NCBI RefSeq assembly: GCF_900106035.1
Contig: NZ_FNUC01000004.1
Span: forward strand, 2,046,001 to 2,110,000
DNA length: 64,000 bases
Origin: Jiangella alba
GTDB taxonomy: Bacteria > Actinomycetota > Actinomycetes > Jiangellales > Jiangellaceae
Direction: 5' to 3'
The translations under genes were made by a program, and so were the position numbers. This document shows, one piece after another, positions 1 through 8,363 of this stretch. Positions within the stretch are counted from its first letter, which is position 1, and every line of letters begins with the position of its first letter. The notes below the pieces were generated by a model. The model was given only the letters and a program-made list of their open reading frames with translations, was not told the DNA's origin and did no database searches.

Positions 1-163
<163 letters not shown>

Positions 164-171
164 TCACCTGT

Positions 172-233
172 TCGGCCGCCGTCGCGGCGGCCGATGAACA
201 TGCTGAGGTGGGCCGCCTACGAAGGCAGCCACC
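172..233 (-). promoter_or_regulatory. trp attenuator upstream of trpS (competing hairpins)
   Basis: Read on the minus strand, four pairing segments follow in order: segment 1 (224-233, GGTGGCTGCC, overlapping the Trp codons of the leader peptide), segment 2 (207-217, GGCGGCCCACC), segment 3 (185-194, TCGGCCGCCG) and segment 4 (172-181, CGGCGGCCGA). 3:4 is a perfect 10-bp stem with a 3-nt loop (terminator-like). 2:3 can pair through GGCGGCC/GGCCGCC (antiterminator). 1:2 can pair imperfectly (pause hairpin). This is the classical ribosome-mediated attenuator design. No clear U-run follows the 3:4 hairpin, as is common in high-GC actinobacteria. Ribosome-mediated attenuation of an auxiliary trpRS gene is known in Streptomyces coelicolor. 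Confidence 0.75.
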
Positions 234-255
234 ACACCAGCACGAGGGACTTCAC
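217..255 (-). CDS. trp leader peptide (12 aa, two adjacent Trp codons)
   Basis: A short reading frame GTG...TAG encodes MKSLVLVWWLPS. The two tandem Trp codons (232-234 and 229-231) are placed so that a stalled ribosome would cover pairing segment 1 of the attenuator and favour read-through into trpS. An in-frame TAA just upstream fixes the frame, so the GTG at 253-255 is the earliest possible start. A TAAGGT hexamer (262-267) stands 6 nt before the GTG, which suggests a leaderless mRNA starting at or next to the GTG; the GGAGGG between them is too close to the start to be a normal ribosome-binding site. The function follows from the layout and is not proven. Confidence 0.75.
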   Translation of the reverse strand: MKSLVLVWWLPS

Positions 256-261
256 CCCTCC

Positions 262-267
262 ACCTTA
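262..267 (-). promoter_or_regulatory. -10 element TAAGGT of the trp leader transcript
   Basis: TAAGGT fits the actinobacterial TANNNT -10 consensus and lies 6 nt upstream of the leader-peptide GTG, predicting a leaderless transcript. No good -35 hexamer is visible. The site lies between the leader GTG and the stop codon of the upstream gene (279). Confidence 0.5.
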
Positions 268-278
268 CCGTGGCGGCG

Positions 279-818
279 TCAGCCGATCGGCGCGCAGTTC
301 GCCCCGAGTTGCGTCATGCCGGCGACGAAGCCGGCGGTCAGCTCGGCGGCCTGGGTGACCTGGTCCTGGGTCACCTCGGCGGACGTGTCCGTCAGCGCGG
401 TCCACGCCTGCGCGGCCTGGTCACCGGTGGTGACGGTGGCGCCCGCCTGCGCCTGCTCGGCCTCCTCGGCCGGCAGCGGCACATCGTGGACGGCGGCGAC
501 GAGCGCGCTCGTTCCGGCCGAGACCACGGCGAGGTTGGCGACGTCCAGCCGCACCTCGGGCCCCTGCGCCATGATCGGCTGCTCCGCCGCCACCGTGGTG
601 CAGGCGTCGGTGACGCCGGCCGCCCAGTCCGCGAGTGTCCCGGACGGACGCGGGTCGCGGTCCGCGGCGGTGTCGTCCGATCCGCCGGACGCGACCAGCA
701 GCACGCCGACGACGGCTGCGACCAGCAAGAACACCGCGGCCACGCCGAGAGTGAGACGAGTGCGGCGTGGCGGTGGGCGGTGGGCGACGGCCGAGGGGAC
801 GTCCTCGAGCAGTTTCAC
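279..818 (-). CDS. Hypothetical membrane-anchored extracytoplasmic protein
   Basis: A 179-aa protein with a short basic N-terminus (RPPPRRTR, about residues 14-21), one hydrophobic segment (about 22-44) and a soluble, Ala/Thr/Asp-rich outer part with two cysteines (in TDACTTV and GANCAPIG) that could form a disulfide. It is probably a single-pass membrane protein with the C-terminus outside the cell. The GTG start has AGGTGTGA upstream. It ends 24 nt before the trp leader, so read-through into trpS is possible, but the attenuator seems to have its own promoter. No family was recognised. A lipobox is absent, which argues against a lipoprotein. Confidence 0.65.
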   Translation of the reverse strand: MKLLEDVPSAVAHRPPPRRTRLTLGVAAVFLLVAAVVGVLLVASGGSDDTAADRDPRPSGTLADWAAGVTDACTTVAAEQPIMAQGPEVRLDVANLAVVSAGTSALVAAVHDVPLPAEEAEQAQAGATVTTGDQAAQAWTALTDTSAEVTQDQVTQAAELTAGFVAGMTQLGANCAPIG

Positions 819-1045
819 GACTCACACCTTTCGAGCCTGGCTTGGTTCCGGATCTCGCGTGTGCCGGAACCCTCGCCCCCCGTGGACCGGCGCCACTTTA
901 GGCCATGACGAGGATCGGCATGGCACATACCCGCTCGCGCGCCGTCCACCGGGGCGGGACAAACCGGACAGCCTGCGGTTAAACCTGTGCACGTGTTCGG
1001 CTTGCCTCCCCACATGAGCGGGCTTCGCGAACTAGCCTCCGGGGT

Positions 1046-1081
1046 GTGAGGCATCCGGTTCCCCAGCTGTCGCTCCCGTGA
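1046..1081 (+). CDS. Possible 11-codon upstream reading frame coupled to the helicase gene
   Basis: GTG...TGA encodes MRHPVPQLSLP. A TAGCCT hexamer (1033-1038) lies 7 nt before the GTG, the leaderless layout seen throughout the window. The TGA (1079-1081) overlaps the helicase GTG (1078-1080) in a GTGA junction, as in the coupled operons here. It could instead be a plain 5' leader of about 32 nt. No conserved sequence was recognised. Confidence 0.3.
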   Translation: MRHPVPQLSLP

Positions 1082-4000
1082 GCGCCATGCGCAGCGACGC
1101 CGTCGCCGGCCCCGTTCCGACCCGGGCGGAGCTGGTCGCTCACGCCGTCGAACGGTGGAGCGGCGACCTCGCGGCGCTCGGCGGACGCGACCCGCTGCTG
1201 TCCTACCGCGACCTCAAGGTGGGCACGCTCGACCTCGCGGCCGCCGAGCCCGAGGCGCGCAAGCTGCTGCTCGAGGGCGCGCCGGTCCTGGTCTCCAAGC
1301 TGTTCCCGTACGAGCCGCTGCGGACGTCCGCGCTGCGGTCGGTGCGGGCCATCCGCGACAAGTCCCGCGAGCTGTCCCAGGAGCGCGGCATCGCCGTCAG
1401 CTACCTCGCCGTCGGCATCGCGACCTGGGCGAACCCGTTCGCGGCCCGCCGGCCGACGGCGCCGGTCATGCTCCGCTCGGCGGTCGTCGAGGCGCGCGAC
1501 CCGGCCGAGACCGACTTCAGCATCACCATCGCCGACGACCCGTTCGTCAACCCGGTGCTGCTGTGGGCGCTGGACTCCCAGCTCGGGCTCCGCTTCGCCA
1601 CCGACGACCTGCGCGACCCCTCCGGCCGGCTGCGGTACGCGACGGTGGTCGAGCGGCTGCGCGAGTTCGCACCGCCGCACGTCGTCGACGGCTTCGCCAT
1701 CGCGCACCGGGCGGTGCTGGCGACGTTCACCACCGTTCCGCTGGCGCTCAGCCGCGACCTCGCCGCGCTCGGCGTCGACCTGCAGCGCAACGACGTCGTG
1801 GCCGCGCTGGCCGGCGACTCCGCCGCGCTGTCCGCCGTCGCCCGCACCGGCAGCCCTGCCGAGCTGCGCTACCGCGTCCTCGACACCGACACCGAGCAGG
1901 ACGAGGTGGTCGCGGCCGCCGCCGGCGACGCTCACCTGCGGGTCGCCGCCGCACCCGGCACCGGCCGCACCCAGACCGTCGCTGCGCTGGTGTCCGAGCT
2001 GGTCGGACGGGGTCAGCGGGTGCTCGTGGTGGGCGAGAAGCGGGCCGTCCTCGACGACCTCGTCGCCCGCCTCGACTCCGTCGGCCTGCGCGATGTCGTC
2101 CTCGACGCGGGGCGCACGCCGCCGGCCGCCGCCGTCCAGCAGATCGCCGAGACCGCCCGCCGGCTGCGGCAGGCCCGGCCCGGCGAGTTCGAGCACATCA
2201 CGCCCGGCACCGCCGCCGCGCTGGCCACGGAGCTCGACGGCTACCGCGACGCGATCCACGCCATCCGCCAGCCGTGGGGCTCGACGGCGCACGAGGCGAT
2301 GGTGCTGGTCGCGACGGCGCAGGAGTTCGCCCGCACGCCGGCACGGGTCGACCCCGACGTCCTCGGGCGGGCCGGCAGCACGGCGCACGTCCGCCTGCAA
2401 CTGCGCGACTTCGCCAACATCGAGGGCCTGACGCTGACGGAGTCCGGCTCGCCGTGGTTCGGCTCCGACGTCCCCGACATCCGGGCCGCCGACGCACTCT
2501 TCGGCACGGTCACCGAGCTGCGCGAACGGGCGCTGCCGCGGCTGAAGAACGCCGCCACGCGGGCCGCCGTCGAGGTCGGGCTGGCCGGGCCGGGCAGCGT
2601 CGCCGAGTGCCTCGAGACCGTCGACCTGCTGGCGTCGGTCGGGCGCACCATCGAGACGCTGGGCGCGCAGATCTGGGACGAGCCGCTCGACGAGCTGGCC
2701 GCCGCCACCGGCGACCGCGCCTACCGCGCGTCGCAGGGGGTCGAGTCCGGCTTCCTCGCCCGGCGCAAGCTGCGCAAACGGCTCGCCGACCTCACCGGCA
2801 AGGCGGGCCGGCAGCACCGTCCGCGCCAGCACGAGGGCCTCATCGCCGCGCGGCAGCAGCTGGTCACGTGGCGCGAGCGGTCCCGCGACGGCAAGGCGCC
2901 GCGCACCGGGCCGCACCTCGCCAACGCCGTCGACGCCGCGAAGGGCGTCCGGCACGCGCTGGCCTCGCTCGCCGACGGCAACCCGCGCACCGCCGACCTC
3001 GAGCACCTCTCGTTCGCCGACGTCGCGAAGCGGCTGGACGAGCTGATCGCCGACGCCGGTCACCTGCGCTCGCTGCCGCGGCTGTACGAACTGCAGGCCG
3101 AGTTGTCCGCGGCCGGGCTCGACGACCTCATCGCCGAGCTGCGCCGGCGCGGGATCGGCGCCGACCAGGTCGAGGCGGTCTTCGACTACGCCTGGTACTC
3201 GTCGCTGCTGGACCTGTGGCGTTCCACCGATTCCGCGCTCGGCCGGTTCGACCGGTACGCGCACGACCGGCGGCTGGAGGAGTTCCGGGCCGCCGACATG
3301 GTCGAGGTACGTGCCGCCGCCGGCCGCGTCCTGGAGGCGCGGCGGGCCCGGTTCGCCGACGTCGCCGCCGAGCACGAGGGCCAGACTGCCGTCCTGACCG
3401 AGTCGCCCGACAGCGCGCTGCCGGCCGCGCCGCGCGCCCTCGTCGAGGAGGCGCCGGACCTCGCGCTGGTGACCGTCCCGTGCTGGGTCGCGTCGCCGCT
3501 GGCCGTGGCTGAGCTGCTGCCGCCGCGGCCGCTGTTCGACGTCGTCGTGGTCGAGGACGCCGGCCGGCTCGCCGTCGCCGAGGCGGTCTCGGCGCTGGCC
3601 CGTGGCGCCCGCGTCGTCCTCGTCGGCGACGACGACGTCGCGCGCCCGCCGTTCACCACCGCCGTCGAGCCCGCGCCGGACCCCGACGAGCAGGAGGGGC
3701 CCTGGGCGCAGGACCCGCCCGCGTCCGTCGTCGACCTGCTGCGTGAGGCGCTGCCCGAGCGGCTGCTCACCGGGCAGTACCGCGTCCGCGACGACCGCCT
3801 CGTCGGCTTCGCCGCCCGCACCACGCACGCCGCCCGCCTGACGACCGTCCCCGGTGTCGGCGGCACCGACCGCGTGACCATGGAGATCGTCGACTCCGAC
3901 CCCATCGCCGACGACCCCGTCGACAGTTCGTCCGACGAGGTCGGCCGCGTTGTCGACCTGGTGCTGGACCACGTCCGCAAGCGTCCGCACGAGAGCCTGG

Positions 4001-5718
4001 GCGTCGTCACGCTCGGCCCGCGGCACGCCGAGCGGCTCGACGCGGCGCTGCGGCACGCGCTGATCCGGGCCCCCGAGGTGGCGCCGCACCTGCGCGGCGA
4101 CCGCGCCGAGCCCTTCTTCATCAAGGACGTCGAGCGGGTCTCCGGCGACGTCCGCGACGCGATCATCCTCACGCTCGGATACGGCCGGTCGGTCGACGGG
4201 CGCATTCTCTACCGCTTCGGCGCCCTGGGCCGGCCCGGCGGCGAGCGGCGGCTCAGCGCGGCGACCCTGTGCTCGCGCGAGCGGCTGACCGTCGTCGCGA
4301 CCTTCGGCGCCGAGGACCTCAGCCCGCGGCGGCTGACGACGCCCGGTGCGCAGGCGCTCGGGCAGTTCCTGGCGTACGTGCAGCGGGGTCCGCAGCCCGA
4401 CTGGGTCGAGGGCGCCACGGCGGCGCCGGGCCGGTCCGGCCTGCTCGCCGAGACCGTCGCCGAGCGGCTCCAGGCGGCCGGCGTCGAGGCTGAGATCGTG
4501 CTCGGCCACGGCGGGCCCGGCGGTGTCGCGGTCGCGGTCCGGCACCCGACGCGGCGATCGCGGTTCGTGCTGGCCGTCGAGACCGACGGTGAGACGTACG
4601 CGGCCCGGCGCAGCGCGCGCGAGCGGGAGCGGCTGCGGCAGGAGCAGTTGACGCGGCTGGGCTGGACGGTGCACCGCATCTGGTCGGCGGCGTGGGCGGC
4701 CGACCCGGACGCCGAGACCGAGCGGCTGCTGGCGACGTACGAGCAGGCGGTCCGCGACGCCGACGCCTACGACTGGGCCGTCGCGGCGGCCGAGGCCGAC
4801 ATCGTGGCGGGTATGCCGGAGGACGAGCCGTTCCCGGCGCAGGGGACCGTCGCCGCTCAGCGACCGCCCGTCGGTCAGCGGTCGGTGCCCGCCGCCAAGG
4901 GAGCCCCGCGGCCGGCGTCCGGCCAGACCGCCGCTGCGCCCGGCGACGCCGGGCAGGCGCCCGCCGAGCGCCCGTCGCCGCCCGGCGAGGCGTCCGCGTC
5001 CGGCAAGGCGGCAGCCGACCCAGCGGCCGGCGTGGCCCCGACGACAGACGGCGGGGCCGCACCCTCGGGCGCGACGACCGCTGACGGCGAAACGACGGCG
5101 GCCGGGAGCGCCCAGACCGCGGATCGCTCCGCCTCGAGCACCACGTCCACCGCCGACGGCACCTCGGCCGCCGACCCCGCGACCGCTGACCCCGCGTCGG
5201 CCGCTGGTAACGCGTCGTCCGCGGGCGGCAGTGCTGCGACGACCGGTTCGGCAACGGCGGACGGCAAGGCATCCGCCGCCGGCAACGCCACGGCCGCCGG
5301 TCCGGACGCCCCGCACGGCACGTCGTCCACGTCCGGCACCACCGCGGCCGCTGATCCGAAGGGCGCGAAGGGGAAGGCGTCGGCCGGATCATCCACGTCC
5401 GGCGACTCCGCGGCGGCCGGGGCCTCGCCGACCACCGCCGGCCCGGAGCCCGTCGGTTCCGATCCCGACGCGGAGCTCGAGCCGGTGCGTCAGGGCAACC
5501 GTCCGCTGATCGTGAGCGGCCGGTCGGTCAGTGACTACACCGGCCGCGAGCTGGCGGCGCTGGCCCGCTGGACCGAGTCCGACGGCGTCGGCCGCCGCGT
5601 CGATGACGTGGTCGGGCTGCTCGCCACGGACCTCGCCCTCGACCTCGCGGACCCCCGCACCACCGACGTCCTCCGCCACGCCGTCCGCGTCGCCCGCGCC
5701 GGCTCGCCCGCTGCCTGA
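1078..5718 (+). CDS. Large DUF4011-type superfamily 1 helicase / nuclease-fold protein with altered ATPase motifs
   Basis: A 1546-aa protein with an N-terminal DUF4011-like region (about 10-260), a split SF1 helicase core, a C-terminal endonuclease-like segment (ETDGETY at 1168-1174 followed by an R-rich GW..RIWS motif near 1185-1205, as in the REase-like tail of this family), a long Ala/Gly/Ser/Thr-rich low-complexity stretch (about 1265-1465) and a small terminal domain. Several helicase signatures deviate: Walker A reads GTGRTQT with Arg297 instead of Lys; Walker B reads VVVVEDAG (Glu826-Asp827) instead of DEA; motif VI reads AATLCSRERL instead of the usual AVTRARERL. The usual role of the family (DNA helicase, sometimes in defence) may therefore be reduced or changed. 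The GTG at 1078 overlaps the stop of a tiny upstream frame; an ATG at 1087 is an alternative start. Confidence 0.75.
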   Translation: MSAMRSDAVAGPVPTRAELVAHAVERWSGDLAALGGRDPLLSYRDLKVGTLDLAAAEPEARKLLLEGAPVLVSKLFPYEPLRTSALRSVRAIRDKSRELSQERGIAVSYLAVGIATWANPFAARRPTAPVMLRSAVVEARDPAETDFSITIADDPFVNPVLLWALDSQLGLRFATDDLRDPSGRLRYATVVERLREFAPPHVVDGFAIAHRAVLATFTTVPLALSRDLAALGVDLQRNDVVAALAGDSAALSAVARTGSPAELRYRVLDTDTEQDEVVAAAAGDAHLRVAAAPGTGRTQTVAALVSELVGRGQRVLVVGEKRAVLDDLVARLDSVGLRDVVLDAGRTPPAAAVQQIAETARRLRQARPGEFEHITPGTAAALATELDGYRDAIHAIRQPWGSTAHEAMVLVATAQEFARTPARVDPDVLGRAGSTAHVRLQLRDFANIEGLTLTESGSPWFGSDVPDIRAADALFGTVTELRERALPRLKNAATRAAVEVGLAGPGSVAECLETVDLLASVGRTIETLGAQIWDEPLDELAAATGDRAYRASQGVESGFLARRKLRKRLADLTGKAGRQHRPRQHEGLIAARQQLVTWRERSRDGKAPRTGPHLANAVDAAKGVRHALASLADGNPRTADLEHLSFADVAKRLDELIADAGHLRSLPRLYELQAELSAAGLDDLIAELRRRGIGADQVEAVFDYAWYSSLLDLWRSTDSALGRFDRYAHDRRLEEFRAADMVEVRAAAGRVLEARRARFADVAAEHEGQTAVLTESPDSALPAAPRALVEEAPDLALVTVPCWVASPLAVAELLPPRPLFDVVVVEDAGRLAVAEAVSALARGARVVLVGDDDVARPPFTTAVEPAPDPDEQEGPWAQDPPASVVDLLREALPERLLTGQYRVRDDRLVGFAARTTHAARLTTVPGVGGTDRVTMEIVDSDPIADDPVDSSSDEVGRVVDLVLDHVRKRPHESLGVVTLGPRHAERLDAALRHALIRAPEVAPHLRGDRAEPFFIKDVERVSGDVRDAIILTLGYGRSVDGRILYRFGALGRPGGERRLSAATLCSRERLTVVATFGAEDLSPRRLTTPGAQALGQFLAYVQRGPQPDWVEGATAAPGRSGLLAETVAERLQAAGVEAEIVLGHGGPGGVAVAVRHPTRRSRFVLAVETDGETYAARRSARERERLRQEQLTRLGWTVHRIWSAAWAADPDAETERLLATYEQAVRDADAYDWAVAAAEADIVAGMPEDEPFPAQGTVAAQRPPVGQRSVPAAKGAPRPASGQTAAAPGDAGQAPAERPSPPGEASASGKAAADPAAGVAPTTDGGAAPSGATTADGETTAAGSAQTADRSASSTTSTADGTSAADPATADPASAAGNASSAGGSAATTGSATADGKASAAGNATAAGPDAPHGTSSTSGTTAAADPKGAKGKASAGSSTSGDSAAAGASPTTAGPEPVGSDPDAELEPVRQGNRPLIVSGRSVSDYTGRELAALARWTESDGVGRRVDDVVGLLATDLALDLADPRTTDVLRHAVRVARAGSPAA

Positions 5719-5870
5719 AACCGACGGCCTCGCGCCGCCGGTTCACCCCTGACCGGAGCCCGTCCACCGGCTGACCTGGCGGATCCGGAAATCGGCCGCC
5801 GGTCTCACAGGATGGTGTTCTACGCTGGTGATCTTCCAGCCAGTGAGCCGTTCAGGGGGAGCAGACAACC

Positions 5871-6329
5871 GTGCGCGTCGACGAGATCATGACCAACCCC
5901 ACCATCACCGACTCCACCACGGGGACGCTGCGCAGCGCCGCCGAGCAGATGTGGAGGCAGCAGACCGGGTCGGTGGTCATCGTCGAGGGCGACGAGATCG
6001 TGGGCATCATCACCGAGCGCGACGTCATGCGAGCGGTCGGCCGGGGCGCCGATCCCGACGAGGCGCCGATCACCGAGGTCATGACGCGCGAGGTCATCAC
6101 GGCCGAGCCCGGCACCCACGTGCGTGAGGCGGCCCGGTTGATGGCGCAGCACTGGATCAGGCACCTGCCGATCGTCGACGACGGCAAGCTGGCCGGCATC
6201 CTGAGCCAGCGTGACGTCATCGGCGTGTTCGCGGCACTCTGGTACGAGACCGGTGCGCCGGAGATCGACGTCGACAACCTGGTCCGGCAGCGCCGGCTCG
6301 CCCGCGTCGAGGCGGGCGACCTGGACTGA
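5871..6329 (+). CDS. Tandem CBS-domain protein
   Basis: A 152-aa protein made almost entirely of two CBS repeats (about residues 5-62 and 70-128) with the typical V(D/R)EIM, GIITERD and GILSQRD motifs, followed by a short charged tail. Such stand-alone CBS pairs bind adenine nucleotides and act as energy or stress sensors; no partner domain is present here. The GTG start has GGGGAG about 9 nt upstream, and a TACGCT -10-like hexamer lies near 5821. The gene sits alone between the giant helicase and a small acidic protein. The partner protein cannot be deduced from the sequence. Confidence 0.85.
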   Translation: MRVDEIMTNPTITDSTTGTLRSAAEQMWRQQTGSVVIVEGDEIVGIITERDVMRAVGRGADPDEAPITEVMTREVITAEPGTHVREAARLMAQHWIRHLPIVDDGKLAGILSQRDVIGVFAALWYETGAPEIDVDNLVRQRRLARVEAGDLD

Positions 6330-6393
6330 ACCAGCGGATCGAACGGCCGGCGGCGCCGGCCCTACGGTTCGACCAACGAGAGGAACGACGGGC

Positions 6394-6531
6394 ATGAGCA
6401 GCGCATCCGGGTGGGAGGACGACATCGAGGTCCTGCCCGACACCACCACCGACGAACGCCCGACCGGCTGGGGCGACGACGACGCCTCCAACGACGCGCG
6501 GCTGCTCGAGGAGCGCCCGCCGCACTGGTGA
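6394..6531 (+). CDS. Small acidic protein (45 aa)
   Basis: An ATG with a GAGAGGA ribosome-binding site 9 nt upstream opens a 45-codon frame. The product is very acidic and ends in ERPPHW, with GWEDD and GWGDDD motifs. Small actinobacterial proteins of this kind with a C-terminal His-Trp are often annotated as conserved hypothetical. It follows the CBS gene by 64 nt on the same strand and may be co-transcribed. The function is unknown; the good start context and the conserved-looking ends are the reasons for calling it. Confidence 0.55.
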   Translation: MSSASGWEDDIEVLPDTTTDERPTGWGDDDASNDARLLEERPPHW

Positions 6532-6641
6532 GCTGGCGGTCGTCTGACCTGGTGACGGTCTGGCCCGGTGACGGCTCGACCGGGCGGCGTCCGACGCCAC
6601 ACGGTGCCGCGCGAAGGGGACGGGGACGACTGTTCCGGCTC

Positions 6642-6678
6642 GGTGACCTGAGCGCCAACTGTTGGCGCTCAGGTCACC
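6642..6678. repeat. Near-perfect palindrome, copy 1
   Basis: Two 18-nt arms (GGTGACCTGAGCGCCAAC and its exact reverse complement) are separated by a single T. The 31-nt core recurs at 49075-49107 with another centre base and other outer bases. It lies in the convergent gap between the small acidic gene and mscL, so it may act as a two-way terminator. No U-run is present. The rest of the 6532-6859 gap shows nothing else convincing. Confidence 0.85.
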
Positions 6679-6859
6679 ACGCCGGGAGAGATGCCGGACC
6701 CAACCAGCCGGACCCCGACACGGCCGCGTCCGACAGAGCCGCGTCCGACAGGGCGGCCGCCCGGCCTTCGCGGCCGTCGGGCCCGGCTACCCGCCTGACC
6801 TGGCCGTCGAACGGGCGCCGGCGACGTACACGGCGGGCGCCCGTTCGGCAGCCGGAGGC

Positions 6860-7249
6860 TCAGACGCGGTCGCGCAGGGCGTCGCGGATCTCGCGCAGCA
6901 GCAGGATCTGCTCCTCCGGCTCGATCTCCTCCTCGCCCTCCGGCTCCTTGGCCCGCATCTCGCGCATCTTGTTGATCGGCACGACGATGAAGAAGTAGAT
7001 GGCCGCCGCGACGCAGAGGAAGTTGAAGATCGCGGCAAGGATCAGCCCGATGGAGAAGTGGGCGTCGTTGATGGTGAAGTTGCCGACGGCCGTGAGGTCC
7101 GGCTTACCGAAGATCGCCGCGATCAGTGGGTTGATGAACCCCTCGACCAGCGCGTTGACGATGGCCGTGAACGCGGCGCCGATGACCACCGCGACCGCCA
7201 GTTCGACGACGCTCCCCCGGCTGATGAAGTCCCTGAAACCCTTGAGCAT
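6860..7249 (-). CDS. mscL: Large-conductance mechanosensitive channel
   Basis: A 129-aa inner-membrane protein that opens under membrane tension to release solutes during hypo-osmotic shock, as a homopentamer. The N-terminal MLKGFRDFISRGSVVELAVA is the MscL signature, followed by TM1 (about 14-45), a short periplasmic loop (about 46-65), TM2 (about 66-92) and a charged cytoplasmic helix ending in LLLREIRDALRD. The length matches the family (about 130 aa). The start is the ATG at 7249 (MLKGF) with a GGGAAG site upstream; an earlier in-frame start would add 14 residues not normal for the family. It is convergent with the upstream plus-strand genes. Confidence 0.96.
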   Translation of the reverse strand: MLKGFRDFISRGSVVELAVAVVIGAAFTAIVNALVEGFINPLIAAIFGKPDLTAVGNFTINDAHFSIGLILAAIFNFLCVAAAIYFFIVVPINKMREMRAKEPEGEEEIEPEEQILLLREIRDALRDRV

Positions 7250-7325
7250 GCGCTCTTCCCTTCTCCCGTGCAAGGACGCTTGGCCGGGCACACCTTAGCC
7301 GTTGAAACGTCGTGATCAGGGGAAA

Positions 7326-7952
7326 TCACGACACACCGACGATGAACGACAGCCGCGACGTCACGGCGGCAGTGGCCAGACCGGCGGCCTGATCGGGCGT
7401 GGCGGCGACGAGCACCAGCGCGCCCTCGACCAGGCCGCCGTCGCCCGCCGCGGGCACCATCAGCACAGGCACGTCCGCCGCGACGACGTCCGTGCGAGCC
7501 GCGCCGTCGAGCGTCGTGGCCAGCAGGTCGATGCGGTCGCCGGGCCGCAACTGGCCCACCGCGCCCGCGTCGGCCACGCGCACCGGCGTCGCGACGACGT
7601 CGTCACCCCAGCCCTCGAGCAGGCCGGGGCCGAGTAATCGCCGGTCGGTGATGGGCTCGCCGGCCCGGACGGGCGCCGCGAGCAGCGCACCGGCCGCCTC
7701 GGCGCGTCCGACGGAGCCGCCGGGGACCACGTCGGGCGGTAAGGCCGCGACGGTCAGGTCGTCGTCGGCGAGGACGGCACCGCCGGGCAGGTCGCGCGCG
7801 GCCACGACCACGTCGACCGTCGGCGGTGCGCCGGGCGACGCGGCCTGGATGGCGAACGCGACCGCAGCGGCGGCCAGCCCGGCGGCGAGCAGCCGACGAT
7901 GCCAGCCGGCCGCGCGGAGCAGGCGCTGGAGGGCGGAGCGGAGGTCGTCCAT
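7326..7952 (-). CDS. SAF-domain protein, CpaB/RcpC-like
   Basis: A 208-aa protein with a short cytoplasmic N-terminus, one membrane segment (about 20-38) and a SAF domain (about 46-110, with ARDLPGGAVLADDDL and the APVRAGEPIT motif) followed by an RcpC/CpaB-like part (residues about 120-205). CpaB-type proteins take part in Flp/tad pilus assembly outside the membrane, but no tad or flp genes are near, so a pilus role is not supported by context. The ATG is 7 nt downstream of TAGCGT (7960-7965), indicating a leaderless transcript. It is upstream of mscL on the same strand with a 76-nt gap. Confidence 0.8.
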   Translation of the reverse strand: MDDLRSALQRLLRAAGWHRRLLAAGLAAAAVAFAIQAASPGAPPTVDVVVAARDLPGGAVLADDDLTVAALPPDVVPGGSVGRAEAAGALLAAPVRAGEPITDRRLLGPGLLEGWGDDVVATPVRVADAGAVGQLRPGDRIDLLATTLDGAARTDVVAADVPVLMVPAAGDGGLVEGALVLVAATPDQAAGLATAAVTSRLSFIVGVS

Positions 7953-8033
7953 GTCGACGACGCTAAGCGCTTCGGAACCCGCCGAACGGGTTGTCCACAG
8001 GGCCGATTCGGGCCGGCCCCGCCTGTGGATGGA

Positions 8034-8363
8034 TCAGGCGGCGGGGGAGGAGGCCTTCGAACCGGAGGAGGAGTCCTTCGTGGTGGTCGAGCTCTTCGTC
8101 GACGAGTCGCCGCTGCTCTTGCTCGAGTCGCTCGACGACGACGAGGAGTCCTTGCTGCTGCTCGCCGGCGTGCTGGACGTGGTGGTGGAGCGGCTGTCGT
8201 TGCGGTAGAAGCCCGAGCCCTTGAACACGACGCCGACGGCGGAGAACACCTTGCGCAGGCGGCCGCCGCAGGCGGGGCACTCGGTCAGGGCGTCGTCGCT
8301 GAACTTCTGCACGGCCTCCAAGGGCTCGCCGCAGTCAGTGCAGACGTACTGGTAGGTGGGCAC
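8034..8363 (-). CDS. FmdB-family zinc-ribbon protein with Ser/Thr-rich tail
   Basis: A 109-aa protein. The N-terminal zinc ribbon (PTYQYVCTDCGEP) carries two CxxC pairs (Cys8/Cys11 and Cys29/Cys32), the family signature of putative regulatory proteins first described beside formamidase genes. From about residue 55 on it is a low-complexity Ser/Thr/Lys tail (SSSKDSSSSSSDSSKSSGD and similar), longer than in most FmdB proteins and probably disordered. The GTG start is fixed by a strong AGGAGG 8 nt upstream; the longer open frame before it has no such site. The function of this family is not settled. Confidence 0.85.
   Translation of the reverse strand: MPTYQYVCTDCGEPLEAVQKFSDDALTECPACGGRLRKVFSAVGVVFKGSGFYRNDSRSTTTSSTPASSSKDSSSSSSDSSKSSGDSSTKSSTTTKDSSSGSKASSPAA

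Noticed and set aside
979-5316. 1445-aa minus-strand open frame opposite the helicase gene
   Set aside because: Arg/Gly/Asp/Val-rich antisense shadow of a high-GC gene without any domain; the plus strand has family motifs and a proper start.
6860-7315. Plus-strand frames across mscL
   Set aside because: Shadow frames; MscL on the minus strand is full-length with all family features.
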